Of a stretch of 64,000 nt of DNA, positions 47,538 to 55,879 are shown piece after piece; the stretch's first letter is position 1; every line of letters begins with the position of its first letter. Location: the NCBI GenBank assembly GCA_903893815.1, contig CAITNS010000047.1:1-64000 (forward strand). Reading direction: 5' to 3'. This DNA comes from an uncultured Bacteroidota bacterium (GTDB taxonomy: Bacteria > Bacteroidota > Bacteroidia > B-17B0 > Aurantibacillaceae). Both the position numbers and the translations under genes were made by a program. The notes below the pieces were generated by a model that saw only the letters and a program-made list of their open reading frames with translations, was not told the origin of the DNA and searched no databases.

Positions 47538-48446
47538 CTAAAAATACCCCCCTTTCTTTCTATCCTCCATTGCCGCTTCGCTTATTCTATCATCCATTCG
47601 AGTAGCACCACGTTCACTAATTTTAGTTTCTAATAATTCTTTAATAATATCATCAACGGTATAAGCTTCGCTTTCAATAGCAGCAGTACAAGTCATATCT
47701 CCAACAGTTCGGTATCTTACATTTTTTTGAACTATCACATCTTTCTCTTCACGTTGAACAAACTCATTGGTATTCATTAACTGACCATTTTCAGTTAAAA
47801 TACACTCTCGAGAATGAGTGAAATAAATAGAAGGTAATTGAATGTTTTCTCTTTTAATATAATTCCAAACATCTAACTCAGTCCAATTACTAATAGGAAA
47901 CACTCTAATATTTTCTCCCTTATTAATTTTACCATTATAGATGTTCCATAATTCGGGGCGTTGCATCTTTGGATCCCATTGTCCAAATTCATCTCTTACT
48001 GAAAAAATTCTTTCCTTAGCCCTAGCCTTTTCCTCATCTCTTCGCGCACCTCCTATACAAGCATCAAACTCAAACTCTTCAATCACATCTAACAAGGTAT
48101 ATGTTTGTAAAGAATTTCTGGTAGGAAATTTCCCTTTACCATCTTGCAATTTCTTTTTTTCAATAGTATCAAGCACATATCGAACAACTAATTTTTCGTT
48201 AATGCTTTTCACTAAATTATCTCTATAAATAATAGTTTCAGGAAAGTTATGACCTGTATCAATATGTACTAATGGAAAAGGAAACTTACAAGGTCGAAAC
48301 GCTTTTAAAGCTAAATGCACTAAACAAATACTATCTTTTCCGCCACTAAAGAGTAATGCTGGTCTTTCAAACTGACCCGCTACCTCTCTCAGAATATAAA
48401 TTGCTTCTGATTCTAATTCATCAAGGTAATCTAGTGACTTACTCAT
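47538..48446 (-). CDS. cysD: Sulfate adenylyltransferase subunit 2
   Basis: A 302-aa PP-loop ATP sulfurylase subunit producing APS from sulfate and ATP. The P-loop is in LLFSGGKDSICLVHLALKAF near residue 30, with family motifs VHIDTGHNFPETI, FDACIGGARRDEEKARAKER and the C-terminal RMDDRISEAAMEDRKKGGYF. It directly precedes cysN. It follows by one base the end of a truncated metY-like gene, which normally would consume the sulfide produced. Confidence 0.97.
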   Translation of the reverse strand: MSKSLDYLDELESEAIYILREVAGQFERPALLFSGGKDSICLVHLALKAFRPCKFPFPLVHIDTGHNFPETIIYRDNLVKSINEKLVVRYVLDTIEKKKLQDGKGKFPTRNSLQTYTLLDVIEEFEFDACIGGARRDEEKARAKERIFSVRDEFGQWDPKMQRPELWNIYNGKINKGENIRVFPISNWTELDVWNYIKRENIQLPSIYFTHSRECILTENGQLMNTNEFVQREEKDVIVQKNVRYRTVGDMTCTAAIESEAYTVDDIIKELLETKISERGATRMDDRISEAAMEDRKKGGYF

Positions 48447-48447
48447 T

Positions 48448-48742
48448 TTAGTTTTCCAGTGCTTGTAACAAATCTTTTAAAATATCATCTTTATTTTCTA
48501 GTCCTATCGATACTCTTATTAATCCTGGAGTTATTCCAACACTTAATCGTTCTGCTTCACTTAACTTACAATGTGTAGAAGAAGCAGGATGAGTAACAAT
48601 ACTTCTAGCATCCCCTAAGTTAGGAGATATTTTTATCATTTTTAATGAATCTAAAAACTTTTTTGCTGCTTCGTAACCGCCTTTAACCGCCACTGTAATA
48701 ATACCTCCTCCAGCTTTCCTTTGCTTTTTAGCAATAGCATGA
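48448..48742 (-). pseudogene. C-terminal fragment of a PLP-dependent sulfhydrylase (MetY/MetZ-like)
   Basis: About 97 codons match the C-terminus of O-acetyl/O-succinylhomoserine sulfhydrylases: HAIAKKQRKAGGGIITVAVK, then LGDARSIVTHPASSTHCKL and GVTPGLIR-like ITPGLIRVSIG, ending in ALEN. The N-terminal 300 residues, including the PLP lysine, are missing. Upstream of residue D in GDHAIAK the frame continues only as antisense of a T9SS fragment. A frame start at 48759 exists but the product could not be an enzyme. Confidence 0.85.
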
Positions 48743-48964
48743 TCTCCAAACCCAACCAATGATGAATTTACTATTACAACTTCTCAGAGCATGAACATCA
48801 TTAATTATATGCTTTCATCAATTGATGGTAAGATTATTCAGCAAAAAAATAATGTAACTGGAAAAACTATTAAAGTTGATTTAAGTAATGAAAGTCAAGG
48901 AATCTATTTTTTGAAAATAGAAAGTGAAGCTACTTTTAAAACATTTAAAATTATTCAGCAGTAA
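48743..48964 (+). pseudogene. C-terminal fragment of a T9SS cargo protein (type A sorting domain)
   Basis: The plus frame beginning SPNPTNDEFTI and continuing SSIDGKIIQQKNNVTGKTIK, GIYFLKIESEATFKTFKII and a stop at 48964 is a textbook Por-secretion C-terminal sorting domain (about 73 residues). A stop codon lies immediately before it, so the passenger part is gone. It joins head-to-head with the sulfhydrylase fragment at about 48742. Confidence 0.85.
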
Positions 48965-48988
48965 CTGACGATAACAAAATGGAGATAT

Positions 48989-48996
48989 TAGCTTTG
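48989..48996 (+). promoter_or_regulatory. Candidate -7 box of the EamA gene
   Basis: TAGCTTTG matches TAnnTTTG and lies 29 bases before the GTG start at 49026, just after the stop of the T9SS fragment. Confidence 0.45.
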
Positions 48997-49025
48997 TATT
49001 CAAATTACAAACCTTACATTTACGC

Positions 49026-49919
49026 GTGCTTAAAAACGTTAGTAAACATCATTTTTTATTACACTTTATTGTGTTTATTTGGGGCTGGTCGCCCATACTT
49101 GGTAAAGGTATCAGTGCAGATGCTTTGCAATTAGTTTGGTTTAGAATTGCAATTACTATTTTTTTAATGACGTTTTACCTCATCTATATCAAAGCCAATT
49201 TATTAGTTTCCTTAAAAAAACTGTGGCAACTCACTGCCATTGGACTTATTATTTGTGTGCATTGGTTGTGTTTTTATGGCGCTATCAAAGTTTCTAATGT
49301 ATCTGTAACCATGGCTGCTTTTAGCACAGGAACTTTATTTACAGCCATTACCGAGCCTTTAATTTATAAACGTAAATTTATTTGGTACGAATTAGTGATT
49401 GGCTTAATTATCATTGTTGCTATTGGTCTTATTTTTTCGGTAGAGATAAAATACGGTATGGGTATTTTATTAGGAATTTTAGCAGCTTTTACCGCTTCCG
49501 TATTTAGTGTATTGAATGGCGTTTTAATTCAAGATCAAAAACAACCCATTTCCTCTCCTGTGTTATCATTTATAGAGTTAACGATGGCTTTGGTTGGTTT
49601 AAGTATTTTCCTATTATTTAACGGAAGTTTCTCCACCGAGTTTTTTGCCATTAACAATCAAGATATTTTATTGATTACCATTTTAGCAGGCGTTTGTACA
49701 GTTTATCCATTTATTGCCTCTGTTAATTTAATGAAGCATCTTTCGCCATATACGATTAACCTTACTGTAAATTTAGAAGGAGTATATGGTATTATCCTTG
49801 CTGGGATTTTATTTCATGAAAACAAGGATTTGTCTGTTACCTTTTATGTAGGTTTTGGAATTATCCTTACAGTGATATTTTTAAATGCTTTATTGAAGCA
49901 GAAGTTTCATAAGGGATAA
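49026..49919 (+). CDS. EamA/DMT-superfamily transporter
   Basis: A 297-aa protein with about ten TM helices in two homologous EamA halves, starting at GTG 49026. The first half contains FIWGWSPILGKGISADALQL and VTMAAFSTGTLFTAITEPLI; the second contains YTINLTVNLEGVYGIILAG. These exporters or importers carry metabolites, and the substrate is unknown. A GC-rich structured repeat follows it. Confidence 0.92.
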   Translation: MLKNVSKHHFLLHFIVFIWGWSPILGKGISADALQLVWFRIAITIFLMTFYLIYIKANLLVSLKKLWQLTAIGLIICVHWLCFYGAIKVSNVSVTMAAFSTGTLFTAITEPLIYKRKFIWYELVIGLIIIVAIGLIFSVEIKYGMGILLGILAAFTASVFSVLNGVLIQDQKQPISSPVLSFIELTMALVGLSIFLLFNGSFSTEFFAINNQDILLITILAGVCTVYPFIASVNLMKHLSPYTINLTVNLEGVYGIILAGILFHENKDLSVTFYVGFGIILTVIFLNALLKQKFHKG

Positions 49920-49934
49920 TTCATGGCTACGAAG

Positions 49935-50036
49935 TCGCGTTAGGGATGCAAGCGAAAATCCTTTTGGCTGCCTTTTTTGCCAAAAGATTGCAGTGGGCCA
50001 GCCCGACGGCGCCGCCTCTTCTGCGTCGGAACGCCC
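49935..50036. repeat. GC-rich structured repeat-like element
   Basis: This roughly 100-bp stretch is markedly GC-rich against AT-rich neighbours and folds into two hairpins: AATCCTTTTGGC with GCCAAAAGATT, and CGACG with CGTCG around a GCGCCGCC core. It carries no ORF. From memory, similar sequences with TTAGGGATGCAAGCGAAAAT recur in Bacteroidota genomes. Single copy in the window. Confidence 0.55.
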
Positions 50037-50124
50037 AAAATACATAAACTTATTGCTTAACAAATTCAAAAGTATCAGAAGATATTTTCACTAAGGAAAA
50101 AAGGAAAAAGAAAGATAAAAACCT

Positions 50125-50132
50125 TACTTTAG
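50125..50132 (+). promoter_or_regulatory. Weak -7-like box of mgtE
   Basis: TACTTTAG differs in one base from TAnnTTTG and lies 19 bases before the mgtE ATG. No magnesium-responsive leader structure was recognised. Confidence 0.3.
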
Positions 50133-50151
50133 CGCATCTAAAAATTAAGAC

Positions 50152-51507
50152 ATGCAATTTGAGTTAAACTCAGAGTACCTCGACCAGTTAAAAACAGCCA
50201 TCGCTGAGCAAAACGATGCGTTTTTAAAAGCACAACTCAGCGAGTTGTATGCGGTTGATATTGCCTTAATTTTAAACCAATTAGATTTAGAGGATTCCAT
50301 TTATTTATACGACCAAATTGATGAAGAATTATCATCTGACGTGTTACTGGAAATGGAAGAGGAAAAGCGTGAAGCTTTATTAGCTACCTTTTCTACTAAA
50401 GAAATTGCCGAGCAGTTAGATAACATGGATTCGGATGATGCGGCTGACGTTATCAACGAATTACCTGAAGAAATTCAGGATGAAGTACTATCCCACATTG
50501 AAGATATTGATCAAGCCAGCGATATTGCTGATTTGATGAGCTTTGAAGAAGGTACTGCAGGTTCATTAATGGCAAAGGAGTTAGTAAGCGTATATGCTCA
50601 CGAAACGGTAAGTGCTTGTATTGACGAAATTAGAAAACAAACCGATAATGTAGACGTGCTTTATGCGGTTTATGTTGTAGATGATAATGAGAAGTTGATA
50701 GGAATGTTATCTCTAAAAAAATTAATTGTCTCTCATCCTTTAGCAAAAGTTGAAGAAATTTATGATGGCGATGTCATCTCTGTGAAGACATCTGAATCGA
50801 GTGAAGAAGTAGCAGAGTTAATTAGAAAATATGACTTAGTTGTATTACCTGTTGTTGACCAACTTGGAAGATTAGTTGGACGAATTACCATTGACGACGT
50901 GGTGGATGTAATGCGCGAAGAAGCTGAAAAAGACATTCAGTTAATGAGTGGTATTACCGACGACGTTGATAGTAATGATAGTTTATGGCGTTTATCAAGA
51001 GCCCGTATTCCTTGGTTACTAGTTGGTATGTGTGGTGGAATTGTAGGGTCTAGAATTATTGGCGGCTATGAAGATCAAATTCAAATTCGTCCTGAGATGG
51101 CATTTTTTATTCCGTTAATTGGTGCAACAGGTGGTAATGTGGGGGTACAATCATCTGCTATTATTGTGCAAGGATTAGCAAATAATACTTTAATCGTAGA
51201 TAAAATTGCTCCTAAATTATTTAAAGAACTAGGTGTTGGTTTGATTAATGGATTAATTTGTTCGGGATTAATTTTAGGATATAATTTATTAATCAGCGAA
51301 TCGTGGGCATTAGCAGCGACTGTAAGTGTAGCTTTATTTACCGTGATTTTATGCGCTTCATTTTTAGGAACCTTTGTGCCTTTGATGATGAATCGTTTTA
51401 AAGTAAATCCAGCCTTAGCAACTGGACCATTTGTAACAACCTTAAACGACATCATTGGTATTTCAATTTACTTTTTAGTAGGTCGTATCTTGTATAGCTT
51501 TTTGTAA
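50152..51507 (+). CDS. mgtE: Magnesium transporter MgtE
   Basis: A 451-aa Mg2+ channel. The acidic cytoplasmic N-domain (LSSDVLLEMEEEKREALLAT; DSDDAADVINELPEEIQDEV) and two CBS domains (about residues 130-250) sense internal Mg2+, followed by five TM helices with the pore motif PLIGATGGNVGVQSSAI. Complete and of normal length. Its stop overlaps the start of an LRR-kinase gene (TAATG). Confidence 0.96.
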   Translation: MQFELNSEYLDQLKTAIAEQNDAFLKAQLSELYAVDIALILNQLDLEDSIYLYDQIDEELSSDVLLEMEEEKREALLATFSTKEIAEQLDNMDSDDAADVINELPEEIQDEVLSHIEDIDQASDIADLMSFEEGTAGSLMAKELVSVYAHETVSACIDEIRKQTDNVDVLYAVYVVDDNEKLIGMLSLKKLIVSHPLAKVEEIYDGDVISVKTSESSEEVAELIRKYDLVVLPVVDQLGRLVGRITIDDVVDVMREEAEKDIQLMSGITDDVDSNDSLWRLSRARIPWLLVGMCGGIVGSRIIGGYEDQIQIRPEMAFFIPLIGATGGNVGVQSSAIIVQGLANNTLIVDKIAPKLFKELGVGLINGLICSGLILGYNLLISESWALAATVSVALFTVILCASFLGTFVPLMMNRFKVNPALATGPFVTTLNDIIGISIYFLVGRILYSFL

Positions 51508-52814
51508 TGCAAACCATTCAACAATTACGTTCGGGAGAATTAAGAGGAAGTAAAATCTTGAAATTATCTTGTGAATTAACGGAGTTTCCAAAAGAAATTT
51601 TTGAATTAAAAGATACTTTAGAGATTTTAGATTTATCAAACAATCACTTATCTTCTTTACCAAATAATTTTAGTGATTTCAAAAAGCTAAAGATTGCTTT
51701 TTTCTCAGATAATGATTTTGTAAGCTTTCCAGAGGTTTTAGCGAAATGTCCGAGTTTAACGATGATTGGTTTTAAATCCAATAAAATTAACCACATTCCC
51801 GAAAATGCGTTTCCAGTTGATTTGCAATGGCTCATCTTAACAAATAACCGCATTACAGAAATTCCAAAAAGTATTGGCAAAGCTCATAAATTACAAAAAG
51901 TAGCTTTTGCAGGAAATCAAATAAAAGCGTTGCCAGTTGAAATGGCTAATTGCAAGAACTTAGAATTATTGCGCATTGCAGCCAATCAATTAACTGAGTT
52001 TCCTCAATGGCTATTATCGCTTCCTCGTTTATCTTGGTTGGCTTATGCGGGAAATCCTTTCAGTAAAACAGAGTATCTTAAAGATGAGTTACCATTAATT
52101 GAATGGAAGGATTTATCGCTTAAAGAAATTTTGGGACAAGGCGCTTCTGGTGTTATATCAAAAGCAACATGGCAGACTTCATTAACACAAAAAGAAATTG
52201 CAGTTAAAGTATTTAAAGGAGAAGTAACCAGTGATGGATTTCCTGAAGAAGAAATGAATGCATGCATAGCCGCAGGAAATCATAATAACTTAGTAACCGT
52301 TATTGGCAAACTGAAAAATCATCCTGAACAAAAAATGGGATTGGTTTTAGAATTAATTCCTCCTTCATTCAAAAATCTTGCTGGTCCACCAAGCTTTGAT
52401 ACTTGTACACGAGATACCTTTAAAGAAGGGACTCAATTTTCGAGTGAAACCATTTTAAAAATTTCTCAATCCATTGCCGATGCGTCAAAGCATTTGCATT
52501 CAAAAGGAATTATGCATGGAGATTTGTATGCTCACAATACGTTATTTGATGATAAGGCTAATACTATTTTCGGAGATTTTGGTGCCGCAACACTATATGA
52601 TTTGAATGATAAAAATGCTGCCTATAAGGAAAAGCTCGACGTAAGAGCTTTTGGTTGTTTAATGGAGGATTTGTTAAATTGCCCTGCTAAAGATAATGAT
52701 TCTGTCATTTTAAGAAACCTATTAACTGAATTAAAAGACAAGTGTATGCATGAAGAAATATTATCACGTCCGAATTTTTCAGATATTATAAATTACCTGA
52801 ATACTTTTTGTTAA
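51507..52814 (+). CDS. Leucine-rich-repeat protein with eukaryote-like kinase domain
   Basis: A 435-aa cytoplasmic protein. Residues about 15-190 hold LRRs (LEILDLSNNHLSSLPNNFSD, LQWLILTNNRITEIPKSIG, LELLRIAANQLTEFPQWLLS). Residues about 205-435 hold a protein-kinase-like domain: Gly loop ILGQGASGVISKA, VAIK-like Lys in IAVKVFKG, catalytic loop HGDLYAHN and DFGAA. The loop departs from HRDLKPEN but keeps Asp and Asn. Activity is likely but unproven. Start overlaps the mgtE stop, a link that suggests transport or Mg2+-related control. Confidence 0.9.
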   Translation: MQTIQQLRSGELRGSKILKLSCELTEFPKEIFELKDTLEILDLSNNHLSSLPNNFSDFKKLKIAFFSDNDFVSFPEVLAKCPSLTMIGFKSNKINHIPENAFPVDLQWLILTNNRITEIPKSIGKAHKLQKVAFAGNQIKALPVEMANCKNLELLRIAANQLTEFPQWLLSLPRLSWLAYAGNPFSKTEYLKDELPLIEWKDLSLKEILGQGASGVISKATWQTSLTQKEIAVKVFKGEVTSDGFPEEEMNACIAAGNHNNLVTVIGKLKNHPEQKMGLVLELIPPSFKNLAGPPSFDTCTRDTFKEGTQFSSETILKISQSIADASKHLHSKGIMHGDLYAHNTLFDDKANTIFGDFGAATLYDLNDKNAAYKEKLDVRAFGCLMEDLLNCPAKDNDSVILRNLLTELKDKCMHEEILSRPNFSDIINYLNTFC

Positions 52815-52873
52815 AACATTTAACTTAATAGTTATATAACACTTTTCTTAATCAAAGTCATTATATTTATTAG

Positions 52874-53773
52874 ATGAAAAACTTTTATCTATTATTTTCG
52901 GTTATATTATTACATGCTTTTTTTATTAATTCAGTAAAAGCTCAAAGCTCCTTGGATATTCAAGGACACAGAGGCTGCAGAGGTTTGTGCCCCGAAAATA
53001 CTATTCCTGGTTTTATCAAAGCAATAGATTTAGGTGCCACTACTTTAGAAATGGATGTAGTTATTACAAAAGATAATCAAGTTGTATTATCTCATGATCC
53101 CTTTTTAAATCATGAAATTTGCGAAGGTCCTCATAAAGAAATCATTACAGAAAAAAACGAAAAAGAGTTCAATATTTATAGAATGAGCTACAACGAATTA
53201 CAAAAATGTGATTGTGGAAGCAAAATCCACAATCGTTTTTTAACTCAAGCAAAATTCGTTTCTTATAAACCTTTGCTTGAAACAGTTATAGATACTGTGG
53301 AAAAATACATTTCATATAAAAAATTAAAACCCATACAGTATAATATTGAAACAAAGTGTTTACGAGAAACAGATACACTATTTCATCCAACTCCCGATAA
53401 ATTTACAGAATTAGTGTATGCAATTATAAAAAACAAGAGCGTCTCTTCTCGAACCACTTTACAATCGTTTGATATTCGAACATTACAATATGCTCATGCG
53501 AATAATTACACAATAAAGTTAGCCCTACTAATTGAAAATGAAAATGGATTTGAAAAAAACGTATCTTCATTGGGCTTTAATCCTGATGTTTACAGCCCCA
53601 ATTATGAATTAGTGTCAAAAGAATTAGTCAAACAATGTCACGATAAAAAAATTAAAATTATACCATGGACTATTAACGAAATAGCAGATATAAAAAAAAC
53701 GATTGATTTACAGGTAGACGGTATTATTAGTGATTATCCAAATAGAGTTATAGAACTAATTCAAAAAAAATAA
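52874..53773 (+). CDS. Glycerophosphodiester phosphodiesterase (GDPD), secreted
   Basis: A 299-aa TIM-barrel enzyme cleaving glycerophosphodiesters. The signal peptide (LLFSVILLHAFFINSVKAQ) is followed by active-site motifs GHRGCRGLCPENTIPGF (HR, EN), MDVVITKDNQVVLSHDP (ExD-like and HD) and the C-terminal VDGIISDYPNR. Periplasmic. It abuts the convergent DUF5103 gene without a gap. Confidence 0.94.
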   Translation: MKNFYLLFSVILLHAFFINSVKAQSSLDIQGHRGCRGLCPENTIPGFIKAIDLGATTLEMDVVITKDNQVVLSHDPFLNHEICEGPHKEIITEKNEKEFNIYRMSYNELQKCDCGSKIHNRFLTQAKFVSYKPLLETVIDTVEKYISYKKLKPIQYNIETKCLRETDTLFHPTPDKFTELVYAIIKNKSVSSRTTLQSFDIRTLQYAHANNYTIKLALLIENENGFEKNVSSLGFNPDVYSPNYELVSKELVKQCHDKKIKIIPWTINEIADIKKTIDLQVDGIISDYPNRVIELIQKK

Positions 53774-55069
53774 CTATCTTCTAAACGAATTAAATCGTTT
53801 AATCGCAACAAGTTGATCGTAGTAGGTGCCTCGTTGGCGATGATACACATAAATGGTATAATCATTTTCTGTTTCCCAATGATTACCTTCTGATAAAGTT
53901 TCATCTGCCGCTTTCTTCTCATCAGCTAAAAACACATACGTGTAATTATAATAACCTTGTTTCACAAACAAGTCGCATTCGTAACCCATTTTCTTATAGT
54001 TATATGTCATACGATTACTTTTATTTAAACGCCACTCAGTTAGTTTTCCTAACACATAAAAATTACCCGAGGTTTGTGTATCATAGGGAAGAAAAAAATG
54101 TATCCAAGCGTAATCAGCTTCTAAGTCAGGGTTCGTAGCTAAATCTTGATTTTTAATTAAGAAACCACCATTCAAATCATTATAAAAACTATAACTTTTA
54201 AACGTTCTTAATTCATCTGTTTTTAATTCAATATGATATGTGTACGAACTATCTCGGGTAATATTGGCAACTCGTTCGGTATAAGTTCTTAAAGAACGAC
54301 TATCAAAAAATCTGAATTCATTTCCTCCATTAAACGTTGATTTGTCATCTAAAGAGTAAGTTAACTGACGTGGCTCTGTAAAAGTTGGTTTAATATTATT
54401 AACGGCATTATCCCAACGGTTATTTTGCGTAATAATTACTTTCATATCCGTGAAAGGATTCGTTAATTCATATTGACTATTAATGATATTAAAATCGATG
54501 TGTTGTTTTTCATACTGCTCATCATTACCAATTGCTTGACGAACATTAGCAACAACCGTTACCTTATCTTCGTAAATCATAAAACGCTTGGTTATAATAA
54601 TTTTCTCTTTATCATTATCTTGATATACAAATACCATATAATTTCCAGTTTTAGAAAACTGCATATTACTTTGTGGAAATAAAATAGAATAGTGTGTATA
54701 TTTCTGAATAGTGTTAGTTGAGAAATTAAAATTTAAAATATTAGCCTCATAAAACCCATTCATAAATTCAGAACTCATCAAATTAGAAGGCTCCCAATTA
54801 GCATCACAATGAACAAAAGCGATAGAGTAATCTTTTTTATCGGCTTCTAAATCATCAAAACTTAATTCCAATTGTTCAGTTCCATTAAATCTAAGAATAG
54901 CAGGATTAGCATCAAAGGTTGATTCGTGCAGCTGTGCTGTTTTGATATAAGGCTTATAGGTCCAATCTTCATAACGCATTTGATTATCATTTACATAATC
55001 ATCTTGCGATACTAACCGAAAGGTTAATAGTAAAAATAAAAAATTGAAATATATTCTATTGAAATTCAT
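53774..55069 (-). CDS. Type IX secretion plug-domain protein (DUF5103)
   Basis: A 431-aa protein with a signal peptide (YFNFLFLLLTFRLVSQ). DUF5103 hallmarks: an N-terminal RFNGTEQLELSFDDLE, then YSIAFVHCDANWEPSNLMSS, FSTNTIQKYTHYSILFP and GNYMVFVYQDND. Members include the Plug subunit of the SprA translocon in flavobacteria, so this protein probably closes or supports the T9SS pore. It fits the T9SS-type adhesin at 1-3014. Confidence 0.88.
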   Translation of the reverse strand: MNFNRIYFNFLFLLLTFRLVSQDDYVNDNQMRYEDWTYKPYIKTAQLHESTFDANPAILRFNGTEQLELSFDDLEADKKDYSIAFVHCDANWEPSNLMSSEFMNGFYEANILNFNFSTNTIQKYTHYSILFPQSNMQFSKTGNYMVFVYQDNDKEKIIITKRFMIYEDKVTVVANVRQAIGNDEQYEKQHIDFNIINSQYELTNPFTDMKVIITQNNRWDNAVNNIKPTFTEPRQLTYSLDDKSTFNGGNEFRFFDSRSLRTYTERVANITRDSSYTYHIELKTDELRTFKSYSFYNDLNGGFLIKNQDLATNPDLEADYAWIHFFLPYDTQTSGNFYVLGKLTEWRLNKSNRMTYNYKKMGYECDLFVKQGYYNYTYVFLADEKKAADETLSEGNHWETENDYTIYVYHRQRGTYYDQLVAIKRFNSFRR

Positions 55070-55082
55070 TTAACTTGCAACG

Positions 55083-55090
55083 TAAATGTA
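55083..55090 (-). promoter_or_regulatory. Candidate -7 box of the DUF5103 gene
   Basis: TACATTTA on the minus strand lies 13 bases before the ATG at 55069. It differs from TAnnTTTG at the last position. Confidence 0.35.
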
Positions 55091-55141
55091 CTATTTTTAG
55101 TGCTGACCCTAAAGTTAAAATTTGTTGAAAGTATGAGAGGA

Positions 55142-55879
55142 TTACTGATGAATGAGACTCCCTTTACCAGTGCCGGTTAAATTAATTTTGTTTGGATTGC
55201 CAGTGTAATAAATATTTCCTGCTTTATCAATAACAATATCCATTAATCCACCTTCTGGAGCATTAATATATGTATGGCCAATGGTTACACTATGTAAATA
55301 CACATAATTTCTAATGGTAAGTTGGGATGCGTATATGTAATTTGTTCCTGTATAATCACTTTCCAATCTATCTGTAACTCCTGTTAAATATAAATCACCA
55401 TTGCCATGTGCACTTCCAACAAAACGTCCAGTATTTAAATCCAATTTTACATCTCCTGAATTATCTGTTCTCACAGAAATTTCGTCTTGAGTAATTACAC
55501 CAACGCTTTGAATTGTGCCTAATCCTGCATGTCTAATATGTTTATAATAAGGTGCTGTTATGTATACAATTATTTTTCCCTTATAACCTCTTACCCAATT
55601 ACAACGGTTGTTATTAAAGACTTTTAATGTTTCTCCATCTAATTCCGTTTTAATTAACTTCTGTAAATTCCGCCCTGCCTCAACTCGCACTTCAAAAGTA
55701 GGTCCTTGCGTAATAAATAAATCCATTTTATCTCTTAAATAAATGCAATTAAAATCAGCCACATCATGATAAATTGTATTTGTTGGTCCTGACGATTTAA
55801 CACAATCGCACATGCTTTCTTTTTTACAAGAAACAAATGTCAAAAGGCAAACTATTGATATGATTAATTTATATGGCAT
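55142..55879 (-). CDS. DUF2807 lipoprotein (head-GIN-like adhesin domain)
   Basis: A 245-aa lipoprotein (lipobox LTFVSCKKE, Cys at 18). The mature region opens with VADFNCIYLRDKMDLFITQG and has beta-helix-like repeats (GLGTIQSVGVITQDEISVRT, NSGDVKLDLNTGRFVGSAHG), the DUF2807 pattern. Members are putative surface or adhesin-like proteins with no known ligand. It overlaps the PagL-like gene by 11 bases, so the two are translationally coupled. Confidence 0.88.
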   Translation of the reverse strand: MPYKLIISIVCLLTFVSCKKESMCDCVKSSGPTNTIYHDVADFNCIYLRDKMDLFITQGPTFEVRVEAGRNLQKLIKTELDGETLKVFNNNRCNWVRGYKGKIIVYITAPYYKHIRHAGLGTIQSVGVITQDEISVRTDNSGDVKLDLNTGRFVGSAHGNGDLYLTGVTDRLESDYTGTNYIYASQLTIRNYVYLHSVTIGHTYINAPEGGLMDIVIDKAGNIYYTGNPNKINLTGTGKGSLIHQ

